From assembly GCF_019464495.1 (NCBI RefSeq), contig NZ_CP080492.1, positions 806,001 to 870,000 on the forward strand: a stretch of 64,000 bases of DNA, read 5' to 3'. The notes beneath the pieces are model-generated. The model saw only the letters and a list, made by a program, of their open reading frames with translations, was not told the DNA's origin and ran no database searches. Numbering within the stretch: position 1 is the stretch's first letter; the number at the start of each line of letters is the position of its first letter. The stretch comes from Leucobacter luti (GTDB lineage: Bacteria; Actinomycetota; Actinomycetes; Actinomycetales; Microbacteriaceae). Shown here piece by piece: positions 54,701 to 64,000 of this stretch. The position numbers were made by a program, and so were the translations under genes.

Positions 54701-55606
54701 CTACCCCACCGGATCAGGGGTCAGGAGGTGGAGTTCACGCAGCACTGCAAGCACGCGCTCGTGCCGGTTAAAGGTGTACAGGTGCACGGACGGGGCGCCG
54801 CCGGCGAGCAACTGGCGCGCCAGTTCGACCGTGTGCTCCACGCCGAGTTCTGGTGCGTATCCACCGGCAGCTTCCATCTCGCGCGTCAACTCTTCCGGCG
54901 CCTGCCTTCCCGCGAGCTCGGCCACTTTGCGCAGCTGTGCACTCGTCGAGACGGGCATCAGACCAGGCAACACGGGGATCCGGAGTCCGGCGCGCTGAGC
55001 GTCACTCACAAACGAGAGATACTCTTCCGCACGGAAAAACAATTGCGTGATCGCGAACTGTGCTCCAGCTTCCTGTTTCGCGATCAGCCAGTCGATGTCT
55101 TCCGCGCGGGATCGAGCCAGCGGGTGGCCGTTCGGGTACGCGGCAACCGCAGTGCGTCCGACGCTTGTCAGCGCGGGGCGCTCGGCGCGGGCCTCGGCCA
55201 CGAGCTCAACCAGTTCGAGCGAGCTGAGCGATCCAGCAACTGCGGGATCCGCCTCCGTCAGTCCTCGCGGTGGGTCCCCGCGCAGCGCGAGGAAATCGTG
55301 GACCCCGGCATCCATGATGCTGTGGATCGCAGCGCGCACAGTCGCTCGATCCTCACCCACTGTGGTGAGGTGCGCGAGCGGAAGCGCGTCCGTGTGATCT
55401 CGCAGGTACTTCAGGAGGTCGACTGAAGCATCACGGTTAGAACCGTTGGCACCATAGGTTACCGAGATGAAGTCCGGGCCGGCCGCCGAGAGGTGCTGCA
55501 CGGCGTGGCCGAGTGCGAGCGCGGCAGCACCGCTTCGCGCAGGGAACACCTCGAACGAGAATCTGGCGCGCGTCGGCGCACTGCCGGTGAGCAGCGGGGA
55601 GGTCAT
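54701..55606 (-). CDS. metF: Methylenetetrahydrofolate reductase
   Basis: A 301-residue MTHFR TIM barrel (FSFEVFPARSGAAAL, DFISVTYGANGSNRD, LALRGDPPRG and the QLFFRAEEYL segment) that makes 5-methyl-THF, the methyl donor for MetE. Its start overlaps the stop of the metE-like gene (ATGA), so metE, the metE-like gene and metF form one operon. The sequence is of the short, ferredoxin/NADH-type bacterial class. Confidence 0.93.
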   Translation of the reverse strand: MTSPLLTGSAPTRARFSFEVFPARSGAAALALGHAVQHLSAAGPDFISVTYGANGSNRDASVDLLKYLRDHTDALPLAHLTTVGEDRATVRAAIHSIMDAGVHDFLALRGDPPRGLTEADPAVAGSLSSLELVELVAEARAERPALTSVGRTAVAAYPNGHPLARSRAEDIDWLIAKQEAGAQFAITQLFFRAEEYLSFVSDAQRAGLRIPVLPGLMPVSTSAQLRKVAELAGRQAPEELTREMEAAGGYAPELGVEHTVELARQLLAGGAPSVHLYTFNRHERVLAVLRELHLLTPDPVG

Positions 55607-56971
55607 GCAGCACCTCCTGCCGGGTGTGGGGCGGTCCCGGATCCGGGCACCGAATCCTCGGCAGCCACAGAGCCAGCCGCCGGACCCTGGTGCGGCGTCG
55701 CAGCGCGAGGCACCGCTTGTCCTGTCGCTCCATAGCCAGCATAGGAGAGCGGCTCTGCTGCGGCAGCGCCAGCAAGTTCGGTCGACGCGAGCGCAGTGCC
55801 GCGCACGCGCGCAGCGATCTTCGCAAACGCAACATCTCTGGCGAAGTCGGGCGACCCGTGCCGCGGCTTCTCATCGATCAGGTAGGGAGAGAACCCGCAA
55901 TCGTCGGTCGACCCGAGCAATTCTGCGGGGATGAAGCGCGCAGCCCGCACGAGCTGGTCCCGGATCCCCTCAGCTGTTTCTAGCTTCGGGTTCGTGGGGT
56001 TTGTGACGCCGAGCAGCACTCGGGGTGCCTGCCCAGCGCCGCGCGCCCGTCCGCGCAGCTGGCGGCCAACGAGTCGCGCGACGCGATCTGGCTCCCGCTC
56101 CCCCAGCCTGCACCAGGAAATACCCCGCTTCGATCTGGAACAGCTCAGGGAGCAGCTCTGCATAGTCGACGTCAGCACTGTGCGCTGAGTCATTGTCGTT
56201 CCCCGGGCACGTGTGCACGCCCACCGCGGCGCGCTGCTCGGGCGTGAGTCGATCCAGCACCCTGTTGATGAGCGCGATGAAACCCCCGAGGGCTTCCGGC
56301 CCCGCCCACGGAGCACGCACATCGCGCCGCAGTGCGAGTCTGCCCTCGGTGAAATCAATCGACACGCGTGATGCGCCCGCGGCAAAGCTCCGTCTGATGT
56401 CTTCTGCGCAGCCGGCGACGACGTCCTCCAAGAAGTCCTCGCGCGAATACTCGCCAAGCCCCTCCGCGGGCACCATCAATGAGAGCATTGATGGCGAGAT
56501 CACGGCCTGTTTCAGCGGCAGTTCCGTCAGTGCACGCGCCGCAGCAACATCAGAGGCTGCCCAAGCTTGGAACGCGAACGGTGCGCGCGCCAGACTTGGG
56601 ATCACCCGGTGGTGACCATCGGCGAACACGGCGAACACTGGACCGGCTGAGACGTCAGCGGTGCCGAGCGGGTAGCTCGCGAAGCTTTGTCTGCGCTGCT
56701 CCCCGTCGCTCACGATCGGCGAACCGGTCGCTGCAAATCGAGCCAGAGTATCGGCCACGGCACGATCCTGCTCCGCCGTGAGTTCCTCCTGAGAAGCAAG
56801 TCCGGTCTCCGCATCGAGCACGACGCGTTGCAGATTCGAGGGTCGTGGGAGCGACCCGACGGCCTCCGTGGGGAGGCCGGAACCCGGCCAGGGTGCGGCC
56901 GGGGCCGGCCGATCCTGCGGAGTCTCCGCCTGGTCGGTCACTGGAAGCTCCCCGGCTGCACCCTGCGTCAC
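55603..56971 (-). pseudogene. Cobalamin-independent methionine synthase-like protein (MetE C-domain type), frameshifted
   Basis: The N-terminal part (MTQGAAGELPVTDQ, then LPTEAVGSLPRPSNLQRVV and SDGEQRRQSF) is the MetE C-domain/UROD-like fold of the YxjG/YxjH type, and GVHTCPGNDNDSA supplies zinc ligands. After FLVQAG the frame is lost; homology (RVLLGVTNPTNPKLET and DDCGFSP, with the last zinc cysteine) continues in another frame to 55603. One extra G in GGGGG (CCCCC at 56100-56104 on the plus strand) accounts for it. Restored length is about 455 residues, including an unusual Ala/Gly/Pro tail of about 60 residues. A sequencing error is likely, but real inactivation is conceivable because a full MetE is adjacent. 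Confidence 0.8.
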
Positions 56972-56975
56972 GGCG

Positions 56976-59321
56976 CTACGCTCCGCGGACGGCGCGGGCC
57001 GCCTGCACGAGGTTAGTGAGACTCGCGACGGTCTCCTCGTAGCCGCGGGTCTTGAGCCCGCAGTCGGGGTTGACCCAGAGCTGCTCTCCCGGGATCCGAG
57101 CAGCGGCGAGCTGGATCAGTTCGGTCTGCTCGGCCACGCTCGGGACGCGCGGCGAGTGGATGTCGTAGACGCCCGGCCCGATTCCGCGCGAATAGCCATG
57201 ATCGCCGAGCGGTTCGACGACGTCCATGCGGCTGCGCGCGGCCTCGATACTCGTCACATCAGCGTCGAGACCATCGACCGCGTCAATGATTTCACCGAAC
57301 TCGGAGTAGCACAGATGTGTATGGATCTGCACCTCGCTCGCGGCTCCAGCGGTGGCGAGCCGGAACGCACCGACTGACCAGTCGAGGTAGGCGGCCTGAC
57401 GGTCGGCGTCGAGCGGGAGCAACTCGCGCAGCGCGGGCTCGTCGACCTGGACAATCTTGATCCCTGCCTCAACGAGGTCATTGATCTCGTCACGCAGCGC
57501 AAGTGCGACCTGGCTAGCGGTGTCTGCGAGCGGCAAATCATCACGCACGAAGGACCAGGCGAGGATCGTCACGGGGCCCGTCAGCATGCCCTTGACCGGA
57601 CGCTCGGTGAGCGACTGCGCGTACACTGACCACGCCACCGTCATGGGCGCCGGGCGGGACACATCACCCCACAGAATCGAGGGACGCGTGGCGCGCGTGC
57701 CGTAGGACTGCACCCAGCCGTGCTCGGTGACTGCGAAACCGTCGAGCAACTCGGCGAAGTACTGCACCATGTCGTTGCGCTCGGCCTCGCCGTGCACGAG
57801 CACATCGAGACCGATCTCCTCCTGGAGCCGGATGACACGCTCGATCTCGGCGCGCAGGAAGCCGTCGTAAGCCGCCTGATCGATCTCTCCACGAGCGAAT
57901 GCCGCGCGGGCCACACGAATCTCGGACGTCTGCGGGAAGGAACCGATCGTGGTGGTGGCCAGCTCGGGGATGTTCAGAGCGCGCTGCGCGTCTCGGCGGT
58001 CTCCCTCTGGGGCGCGGTCTCGGTCTGCTGCGGTCACCGCTGCAGCACGATCCCGGATCGCGGCCGTGCTGACACCGGGGGCAGCAGCACGATCAGCGAG
58101 CACCGCGTCAACTTCAGCCAGTTCTGCTTCCACCGATGCCGCGTCGTTCAGGCCCTTCGCGAGGATCGCCACCTGCTCGACCTTCTGATCGGCAAACGCG
58201 AGCCAGCTGCGCAGCCGAGCGTCAAGCTTCGTCTCGTCCGAGACGTCGTGCGGGACATGCTGCAGACTGTTGCTCGTGCCAATCACGGTCGCGATGCCCG
58301 CGTCTTGCAGTCGTGTGGCGGTGGCAAGCGCAGCGCGGAGGTTCGTCCGCCAGATGTTCCGGCCGTCGACCACGCCGGCAACGAACTGTGTGCCTTCGAA
58401 CGCGGCAGCGAGCGAGCCGTCCGCGAGCTCGGACTCCGGGAGGGAACCCCGCACGAGATCGGCCTGCACAGCTTCGATGGGCAGCGCCGCAAGACGGCTG
58501 AGCGCTGCGGCCGAGTCGCCGTACGGTGCGGTCAGCAAGATCGCAGGGCGCGCCGACGCACCGCCGAGCGTGGCGTACGTCCGCTCAACAAGAGCAAGGA
58601 TCTCGGCGCGTGGCACGGAGAGCGAGTCGGAAACGAGCGCCGGCTCGTCCAGTTGCACCCAAGCAGCTCCGGCCGCCGCAAGATCAGCGAGAAGCTGGGC
58701 ATACACCGCAACAATCTCGTCGAGGCGATCGAGCGGAGCGAAGCCCTCTCCCGCGGCGTCAGACGCCTTCGCCAGCAGAGCGTAGGTCACCGGTCCGACG
58801 AGCACGGGGCGAGACTCAATCCCCTGCTCTTTCGCCTCGGCGAGGTACGAGACGAGTGCTGCCGAGTTCGCGGCGAGCGGGGTCTGTTCATCGAGCTCGG
58901 GAACGCTGTAGTGGTAGTTCGTGTCAAACCACTTGGTCATCTCGAGCGGTTGGTGATCCTTGTCGCCGCGCGCAAGCGCGAACGTTGCCGTGAGGTCGCT
59001 GCTTCCCACCGCGTCAGCGAAGCGGTGCGGGATCGCACCGAGCGCGATCGTCGCGTCGAGCACCTGGTCATAGAAGCTGAAACTCTCGGGCACGGCACCG
59101 CCGGTCGCGGGCAGGCCGAGCTCAACGAGGCGCGTGCGCGTTGCCGCACGCAGTTCGCGTGCGGTCTCTCCCAGCTGGGCTTCGTCCGTCGCGCCCTTCC
59201 AGAACGATTCGATCGCGCGCTTCAGTTCGCGGCGCCGACCGATCCGGGGGTACCCGAGGATCGTTGCGTTGGGAAGTGGCGTGACGGTCTGGGACGGTGC
59301 AGGCTGCGAAGTTGCAGTCAT
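56976..59321 (-). CDS. metE: Cobalamin-independent methionine synthase
   Basis: A 781-residue MetE that transfers the methyl group from 5-methyltetrahydropteroyltri-glutamate to homocysteine. The start ATG at 59321 ([18 protein letters not shown]) has GGAGGA about 8 bases upstream. The N-terminal barrel ([21 protein letters not shown]) and the C-terminal catalytic barrel ([14 protein letters not shown]) are both present. Zinc ligands are visible in [10 protein letters not shown] and NPDCGLKTR, with the glutamate between them. It leads the metE/metE-like/metF operon. Confidence 0.96.
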   Translation of the reverse strand: MTATSQPAPSQTVTPLPNATILGYPRIGRRRELKRAIESFWKGATDEAQLGETARELRAATRTRLVELGLPATGGAVPESFSFYDQVLDATIALGAIPHRFADAVGSSDLTATFALARGDKDHQPLEMTKWFDTNYHYSVPELDEQTPLAANSAALVSYLAEAKEQGIESRPVLVGPVTYALLAKASDAAGEGFAPLDRLDEIVAVYAQLLADLAAAGAAWVQLDEPALVSDSLSVPRAEILALVERTYATLGGASARPAILLTAPYGDSAAALSRLAALPIEAVQADLVRGSLPESELADGSLAAAFEGTQFVAGVVDGRNIWRTNLRAALATATRLQDAGIATVIGTSNSLQHVPHDVSDETKLDARLRSWLAFADQKVEQVAILAKGLNDAASVEAELAEVDAVLADRAAAPGVSTAAIRDRAAAVTAADRDRAPEGDRRDAQRALNIPELATTTIGSFPQTSEIRVARAAFARGEIDQAAYDGFLRAEIERVIRLQEEIGLDVLVHGEAERNDMVQYFAELLDGFAVTEHGWVQSYGTRATRPSILWGDVSRPAPMTVAWSVYAQSLTERPVKGMLTGPVTILAWSFVRDDLPLADTASQVALALRDEINDLVEAGIKIVQVDEPALRELLPLDADRQAAYLDWSVGAFRLATAGAASEVQIHTHLCYSEFGEIIDAVDGLDADVTSIEAARSRMDVVEPLGDHGYSRGIGPGVYDIHSPRVPSVAEQTELIQLAAARIPGEQLWVNPDCGLKTRGYEETVASLTNLVQAARAVRGA

Positions 59322-59543
59322 GGGGTGTTCCTCCGGGATCGTGCGGGGGCGGACGACGGCCCGGCGTGATCCCGGGCACCTCACAGCTAACCCTGCCCGG
59401 GCGCGCTCCGCACGAATGTTGCGCTGTGTGAACTACGTAGTGTTACGGAGCGAGTGTCACATCGGGTCGGCACGAGGCCCACTCGCGTGTCCACTACGGC
59501 TAGGCTAGCGGTGTTGACCGTGGGGGCCGAAGAAAGCACAGCA
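59322..59543. promoter_or_regulatory. metE/PAS-gene divergent intergenic region
   Basis: Holds a perfect 10-bp palindrome ACTACGTAGT at 59432-59441, a possible operator, and a hairpin CCCGGGCA/TGCCCGGG at 59371-59401 inside the metE leader. A TAGGCT hexamer at 59501-59506 is a candidate -10 for the PAS gene. I could not fit a SAM or cobalamin riboswitch to the metE leader by eye. Confidence 0.45.
59501..59506 (+). promoter_or_regulatory. Candidate -10 hexamer of the PAS gene
   Basis: TAGGCT with transcription expected near 59513. It allows either a leaderless GTG/TTG start at 59511-59514 or a short leader before the ATG at 59544. Confidence 0.4.
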
Positions 59544-60899
59544 ATGGCACACCAGGCAGCCCCGACCGGCGAAATTCACGAAGTCGGCATCGCAGACATC
59601 TTCTTTTCCACCACGGATCGCCGCGGTGTGATTGAGCATGCGAACGATCTCTTCGTCTCGTTTTCCCGCTTTGAACGGGTCGAACTGATCGGTTCCCCGC
59701 ACGCAATGATGCGGCACCCTGACATGCCAGGAGCCGTCTTCCACGAGATGTGGGCCGCGCTGCTCGCCGGACGGCCGTTCGCCGGCCACGTCACCAACCT
59801 TGCGGCCGACGGCAGCACCTATTCGGTCTACGCAACGGTCACACCGCTCAGTACCGGGGGCTTTCTTTCGGTCAGGATTCGCCCGATGGACGAGGCTCAG
59901 GCCGCGATGGCGCGGGACCTGTACCGAGATCTGCTGGCGTTTGAGACAGGATTGCGCGCGGTTGGCGTGACGCGCCGCGCGGCCGCCGAGCGCGGGGCGG
60001 CGAAGTTCACCGAGTTGCTCTCGGTGGCTGGATTCCCCTCACTCACGGCGCTGCAGCAGCACACACTTCCGCGGGAAGTCGCGAGGTTTGAGCGGCGCTC
60101 AGATCCACTGCCCCACCGCCCGGATGCCACAGGAGAAGTTGCGGAACTTCTCGCGACGGTCACCGAAGTGGATGCGGTGCTGAGTTCATCTTCGCTGCAA
60201 CAGCGCCACCTCGCCACTCTCTCAACCTCGCTGCAGCGCGTCGGCAGCCAGCTGCAGCGCGAGCTCGAGGCAACCTCGCGCAATATCGGGCAGATCACGG
60301 CCCTCGCCGGGTCGAGCACGGCGCCGCCCGATCTCTTCGAGCCGCTGACGATCTGGGCGCAGATGCAGGGGCTGATCCAGAGCTACACTGTTGACCTCAT
60401 CGCGGTGCTGCGCCGGCTCGACGAGAACAGTGCGGAGCATCGCTTCCGGGTCGCCCTCGCGAAGCTCCACACTCGAATGATGGCGTCGTTCGTGATCGAA
60501 CGTATCGACGCACCGGATCGACAGAAAACGCAGACGACGGCAATCTCGCTGCTTGCCGAGTCGCTGCGCCTCGGACTCACAGAAATGAATGAACACGCAG
60601 TTGCACACCGTGCGCTCACCGCCGAGACCGTCGCTGCAATCACCAAGTCGGAGTCAGTGCTCGCAATCCCTCGCGAACTCCTGGTGAATTGGAACCAGCA
60701 GCTCGCCGGGATCGAGCTCTCATCAGAAATGCAGCGGCTTGCGCACGACGTGACCGAGTCGATCACGCAGCTCGGTGAGACGCTCGCAGAGCTCCAGGGC
60801 GTGGTGTCCCTGTGCGGCAGGATCGGCGCCGAGAGCGACGCTGAGGAACTGTTGGGTCTTGTCGCGCGGATCGATCCGGTCCATACCCCACGACACTAG
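59544..60899 (+). CDS. PAS-domain protein with helical C-terminus, unknown output
   Basis: A 451-residue soluble protein. I start it at the ATG at 59544 (MAHQAAPTGEIHEVGIADIF); in-frame GTG/TTG codons at 59511-59514 are alternatives because of the -10 at 59501. The N-terminal PAS (about 15-115) resembles aerotaxis/redox PAS domains: FFSTTDRRGVIEHANDLFVSFSRF and PHAMMRHPDMPGAVFHEMW. The rest is predominantly helical, with coiled-coil-like stretches and SLQQRHLATLSTSLQRVG. No HAMP, kinase, GGDEF or methyl-accepting motif is evident. It may be a cytoplasmic redox or oxygen sensor with a partner-binding tail. Confidence 0.75.
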   Translation: MAHQAAPTGEIHEVGIADIFFSTTDRRGVIEHANDLFVSFSRFERVELIGSPHAMMRHPDMPGAVFHEMWAALLAGRPFAGHVTNLAADGSTYSVYATVTPLSTGGFLSVRIRPMDEAQAAMARDLYRDLLAFETGLRAVGVTRRAAAERGAAKFTELLSVAGFPSLTALQQHTLPREVARFERRSDPLPHRPDATGEVAELLATVTEVDAVLSSSSLQQRHLATLSTSLQRVGSQLQRELEATSRNIGQITALAGSSTAPPDLFEPLTIWAQMQGLIQSYTVDLIAVLRRLDENSAEHRFRVALAKLHTRMMASFVIERIDAPDRQKTQTTAISLLAESLRLGLTEMNEHAVAHRALTAETVAAITKSESVLAIPRELLVNWNQQLAGIELSSEMQRLAHDVTESITQLGETLAELQGVVSLCGRIGAESDAEELLGLVARIDPVHTPRH

Positions 60900-60907
60900 G
60901 TGCGGAT

Positions 60908-60936
60908 GGTGCTGACGTGGCGTGAGCCGCAGCACC
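60908..60936. terminator. Weak hairpin between the PAS gene and hflX
   Basis: GGTGCTG and CAGCACC pair around a 15-base loop that itself can form a 3-bp stem, in the 39-bp gap between two convergent stops. Confidence 0.45.
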
Positions 60937-60938
60937 CG

Positions 60939-62516
60939 CTACTGCAGGTAGTCCGTCAGCTTCGAGAGCATCTCCTCAGTGACGAAGGCGCGCACCCGCG
61001 TGCCCTCGGCAACATACTCAGTCTCCATCACTCGGTTGCGCTCGTGCATCTCAGCAACGAGCTCACCGCGGTCATACGGCACGATCACGGTGACCTCGCG
61101 GTCCGGAATGGGGAGCGCACTGTGCACTCTCCGGGTGAGCTCCGCAATCCCCTCGCCGGTCCGCGCCGAGACGAACACCGCGTCCGGCACCAAGCCGTGC
61201 AGCACCATCCGCTGCGACTCGTCAATCAGATCGGCCTTGTTGAACGCAACGATCTCGGGGATTCCCTGTGCGTCGACCTCAGCGATGACCTCGCGCACGG
61301 TGCGCAGCTGTGCCTCCGGATCCGGGTGGGAGCCGTCGACCACGTGGAGGATCACGTCGGCCTCCCCGACTTCCTCGAAGGTCGAACGGAACGCTTCAAC
61401 CAGCTGGTGGGGCAGCGCTCGCACAAAACCGACGGTGTCGGTGAAGGTGAATTGGCGCCCGTCGTCAGTCTCGGCGTGCCGCACAGCGGTGTCGAGTGTG
61501 GCGAACAGCTGGTTCTGCACCAACTCCTGCGTTCCGGTGAGGCGGTTGAGCAGACTCGACTTCCCAGCGTTCGTATACCCGGCGATCGCGACAGAGGGCA
61601 CCTCCGCACGCTTCCGGTTAGCGCGCTTCGCTGCGCGGGCAGGGCCCATTTCTTTGATCTGTTTGCGGAGCTTCGCCATGCGCGTGTGGATCTTACGCCG
61701 GTCAAGTTCCATCTTGGTCTCGCCTGGGCCACGGGACCCCATACCTGCGCCCGCAGAACCGACCTGGCCACCTGCCTGCCTCGACATCGAGTCGCCCCAG
61801 CCGCGCAGACGGGGCAGCAGATACTGCAACTGCGCGAGCTCGACCTGAGCTTTGCCTTCGCGGCTTTTCGCGTGCTGGCTGAAGATGTCGAGGATCACCG
61901 CGGTGCGGTCGATCACCTTCACCTTGACGACGTCCTCAAGCGCGCGCCGCTGGGAGGGAGCGAGTTCCGTGTCAGCGATAACCGTGTCGGCGCCGACCGC
62001 CGCGACGAGCTCGGCGAGTTCTTGCGCTTTCCCCTTGCCAAGGTAGGTGGCCGGATCGGGGTTCGCGCGGCGCTGCAATAGGCCGTCGAGCACCTCAGCG
62101 CCCGCAGTCTCCGCAAGCGCAGCCAGTTCGCGGAGCGAGTTCTCTGCGTCATCGGTCGACTTCTGCGAGTAAATCCCGATCAACACCACATTCTCGAGCC
62201 GCAGCTGGCGGTATTCCACCTCGGTCACGTCTTCGAGCTCGGTGGAGAGCCCAACAACGCGGCGGAGCGACGCGCGATCCTCGCGCTCCATCCGGATAGC
62301 GTCGAGATCGGCGCCGAGCTGATCGTGTGACTCGTCGCCCAGTGCCAGCGCCCCGCCGGTGAGATCCCGGATCACGGTCGCCGATTCCGACGCGCTGGCG
62401 CGCGACAGCACGCGATCCAACGGATCGGAGGAACGGGCAGCAGTTTCCACCGCGGCCTCGACCGTCGAATCCTCAGTCGTCGTCTGGTCTGGGTCTACAG
62501 GAGAGCGTTTCGTCAT
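60939..62516 (-). CDS. hflX: GTPase HflX
   Basis: A 525-residue HflX, a ribosome-splitting/associated GTPase. The N-terminal HflX domain (ENVVLIGIYSQKSTDDAENSL, LAELAETAGAEVLDGLLQRR, YLGKGKAQEL) is followed by a helical linker (GGQVGSAGAGMGSRGPGETKMELDRR) and the G domain: G1 GYTNAGKSSL, G3 DTVGFVRALPHQL and G4 NKADL. It has a longer N-terminal extension than E. coli HflX, as is usual in actinobacteria. GAGAGG upstream of the ATG is the ribosome site, and a TACACT hexamer lies 10 bases upstream of the start. Confidence 0.95.
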   Translation of the reverse strand: MTKRSPVDPDQTTTEDSTVEAAVETAARSSDPLDRVLSRASASESATVIRDLTGGALALGDESHDQLGADLDAIRMEREDRASLRRVVGLSTELEDVTEVEYRQLRLENVVLIGIYSQKSTDDAENSLRELAALAETAGAEVLDGLLQRRANPDPATYLGKGKAQELAELVAAVGADTVIADTELAPSQRRALEDVVKVKVIDRTAVILDIFSQHAKSREGKAQVELAQLQYLLPRLRGWGDSMSRQAGGQVGSAGAGMGSRGPGETKMELDRRKIHTRMAKLRKQIKEMGPARAAKRANRKRAEVPSVAIAGYTNAGKSSLLNRLTGTQELVQNQLFATLDTAVRHAETDDGRQFTFTDTVGFVRALPHQLVEAFRSTFEEVGEADVILHVVDGSHPDPEAQLRTVREVIAEVDAQGIPEIVAFNKADLIDESQRMVLHGLVPDAVFVSARTGEGIAELTRRVHSALPIPDREVTVIVPYDRGELVAEMHERNRVMETEYVAEGTRVRAFVTEEMLSKLTDYLQ

Positions 62517-62613
62517 GTGACCTCTCAGTGTACGCCGGGCGCGTCAGCTGCGCACGGGTCGTTCGCCGTGGGCGCAGGCCGGAGCAACGGCCGCGGCCTG
62601 CGATACTGGTCAC

Positions 62614-63270
62614 GTGACCCAGCACTACTTTTCTGAGAGCCCAGCAGGCGACTTCCGCCCCCGAGACATCGAGGTCGAGCTCGCCGGCGCGCCACGCAAG
62701 GTCCGCACTGCCGGCGGAGTCTTCAGTCCTGAGCACCTCGATCGCGGTACGGAGATCTTACTCAAGACGCTCGCACGCGAGCGCGAACGGGGCCGAGAGC
62801 ACGCCGCCGAGCACGATCCCGACTCCGAGCTGCGCGGTGGCGCGGTGCTCGATCTCGGCTGTGGCTGGGGTCCGATTGCGCTCGCAGCTGCGCTTGAGAC
62901 TCCGGAACGTGAGGTGTGGGCGATCGACATCAATGAGCGCTCACGTGAGCTCACTCGCACGAACGCGGCGATGCTCGGGATCACGACGGTGCGAGTTGCC
63001 GCGCCTGAGGAGGTCCCAGCAGCAGTGACGTTTGCGGAGATTCGCTCCAACCCGCCGATCCGGATCGGCAAAGCGGCGCTGCACGAGCTCCTCACCCAGT
63101 GGCTGCCGCGCCTCGCCCCGGGCGGTGTGGCGCACCTCGTCGTCGCGAAGCACCTCGGCGCAGATTCGCTGCAGCGCTGGATCGCAGAGACCTTCTCTGA
63201 ACTCGCTGTCGAGCGCGTCGCCCGCGACAAGGGCTTCCACGTTATACGGGCGGTCCGCTCGGAGCGCTGA
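62614..63270 (+). CDS. RsmC-like class I methyltransferase
   Basis: A 218-residue methyltransferase of the RsmC/small-domain MTS type. The start GTG at 62614 (MTQHYFSESPAGDFRPRD) has no ribosome site, suggesting a leaderless message. The SAM loop is VLDLGCGWGPIALAAA, the acidic residue follows in VWAIDINERS, and the catalytic NPP(F/Y)-type motif reads SNPPIRIGK. It probably methylates guanine N2 in rRNA, although the E. coli RsmC site has not been shown for this clade. It is divergent from hflX and convergent with dapF, a conserved actinobacterial neighbourhood. Confidence 0.88.
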   Translation: MTQHYFSESPAGDFRPRDIEVELAGAPRKVRTAGGVFSPEHLDRGTEILLKTLARERERGREHAAEHDPDSELRGGAVLDLGCGWGPIALAAALETPEREVWAIDINERSRELTRTNAAMLGITTVRVAAPEEVPAAVTFAEIRSNPPIRIGKAALHELLTQWLPRLAPGGVAHLVVAKHLGADSLQRWIAETFSELAVERVARDKGFHVIRAVRSER

Positions 63271-63289
63271 TGGCCTCCGTCCGTCGCCG

Positions 63290-64000
63290 CTAAGCGTCCG
63301 GGAGTTCGATCTGGCCGGAGTAGACGAGCTGGGCTGGGCCGTTGAGCGAGACGTGCTCGCCCTCCTCAGTCGGGAACATTCTCACCGCGAGGCGCCCGCC
63401 TGGCACGTCAACACGCCAGTGGTTCGGCATCCCTTCGCCGCCCCAGTGCCGGAAAGCGAGCGCCGCGGCAGCCGTGCCCGTGCCGCAGGACAGCGTTTCG
63501 CCGACCCCGCGCTCGTGCACGCGCATCCGGATTCGTGCGACTCCGTCTGCGATCAGCGGCTCTTCCGGCACCACAAACTCGATGTTTGCACCCTCCGCAG
63601 CGGCAGGCTCAAGCGCCGGCGCCCGATGCAGATCGAGACCGTCAAGCTCGCTTGCATTCGCGAGCGCGGTCACCACGTGAGGGTTCCCGAGGTCGATCCC
63701 AAGCCCTGGCCGCGCAACGTCAAGACCCTGTGCGGCAACAAGTCGCTCTCCGGCGAGGCGCCAGCGGCCCAAGTCCACGGTGTACCCGCTCACTCCGGCG
63801 AGCACGTCCTTCACTCCGGCACGTGTGCCGATTGGCAGTGTGTCACGCCGCTCCGGCGCAACAAGGCCCTCAGTGATCAGGTAGTGCGCGTACACCCGGA
63901 TCCCATTCCCGCACATTTCAGCGGGAGTACCGTCGGCATTCCAGTAGTCCATGAACCACTCGGCTTCCGGCTCCTCCGCGAGACTGGCCGCCCCCTCGGG
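63290..64000 (-). CDS. dapF: Diaminopimelate epimerase (5' partial)
   Basis: The gene runs off the right end of the window; 236 residues of the C-terminal part are visible, in frame to base 64000. The first catalytic cysteine lies in [19 protein letters not shown] and the second in [19 protein letters not shown], with [10 protein letters not shown] and the C-terminal YSGQIELPD segment. It converts LL- to meso-diaminopimelate, completing the DAP branch with dapC, dapD and dapE elsewhere in the window. Confidence 0.95.
   Translation of the reverse strand, partial: PEGAASLAEEPEAEWFMDYWNADGTPAEMCGNGIRVYAHYLITEGLVAPERRDTLPIGTRAGVKDVLAGVSGYTVDLGRWRLAGERLVAAQGLDVARPGLGIDLGNPHVVTALANASELDGLDLHRAPALEPAAAEGANIEFVVPEEPLIADGVARIRMRVHERGVGETLSCGTGTAAAALAFRHWGGEGMPNHWRVDVPGGRLAVRMFPTEEGEHVSLNGPAQLVYSGQIELPDA

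Noticed and set aside
57720..59369. 549-codon plus-strand frame opposite metE
   Set aside because: A shadow of the metE coding strand with no recognisable motif.
59322..59453. SAM or cobalamin riboswitch upstream of metE
   Set aside because: Only one clear hairpin and no recognisable conserved core; a covariance-model search of this segment would be decisive.

Overview
The window is high-GC, gene-dense chromosomal DNA from an actinobacterium, most likely a member of the Microbacteriaceae (Leucobacter-like). This rests on gene content and order seen together: PriA-type HisA, the dapC-ferredoxin pair, DUF3117, DUF1844 next to infC, lexA divergent from a LysM gene, the hflX-methyltransferase-dapF block, MetPS, and sortase substrates ending in LAxTG. 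The genus is an inference. I saw no rRNA, tRNA, CRISPR array, insertion sequence or prophage. Almost everything is housekeeping metabolism.

Layout. 1-6.4 kb: a 5'-truncated MgtE-N/CBS protein, a DUF1003 protein and an Mrp ATPase in one overlapping operon, then a PAS-GGDEF-EAL protein, tatB, an O-methyltransferase and a small membrane protein. 6.6-14 kb: two large surface proteins with LAxTG anchors (a phosphatase-like enzyme and a lamin-tail/propeller protein) flank DUF3117 and the divergent dapE/dapD pair. 14-19.5 kb: an ABC exporter, citrate synthase, dapC and ferredoxin. 19.5-23.3 kb: argC-argJ-argB coupled to a prepilin-type peptidase. 23.4-28.7 kb: enoyl-CoA hydratase and a GntR-prpD-prpB-prpC methylcitrate operon with a visible operator pair. 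28.8-34.4 kb: glyoxalase-like proteins, DUF6891 and pheST. 34.5-37.9 kb: a copper cassette (membrane protein, CopC, PCu(A)C, Tat-exported DyP peroxidase). 38.2-41.2 kb: TrmH-type methyltransferase, infC-rpmI-rplT and DUF1844. 41.3-44.7 kb: lrp divergent from azlCD, then metPS. 44.7-50.6 kb: sseB, priA, hisH, hisB, ccdA, a DsbA-like protein and hisC. 51-54.7 kb: SOS pair (LysM protein/LexA), then lipB-lipA. 54.7-59.3 kb: metE, a metE-like gene and metF. 59.5-64 kb: PAS protein, hflX, RsmC-like methyltransferase and 5'-truncated dapF.

How it fits together. Diaminopimelate synthesis is spread over dapE, dapD, dapC and dapF. Arginine, histidine and methionine synthesis sit beside amino-acid transport (AzlCD export, MetPS import). 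The prp operon handles propionyl-CoA. The copper cassette resembles the Streptomyces arrangement in which a DyP peroxidase works with copper chaperones.

Sequence quality and signals. Three genes (argC, pheS and the metE-like gene) are each broken by a one-base indel in a short G run. Since pheS is essential, sequencing or assembly error is the likely explanation. Many genes have a TANNNT hexamer 6-8 bases before the start codon, which suggests frequent leaderless mRNAs. The most unusual coding feature is a histidine-containing hexapeptide repeat inserted inside the catalytic domain of LipB. The best regulatory features are the lexA/LysM SOS region, the prp operators, and infC starting at ATC behind a long structured leader.
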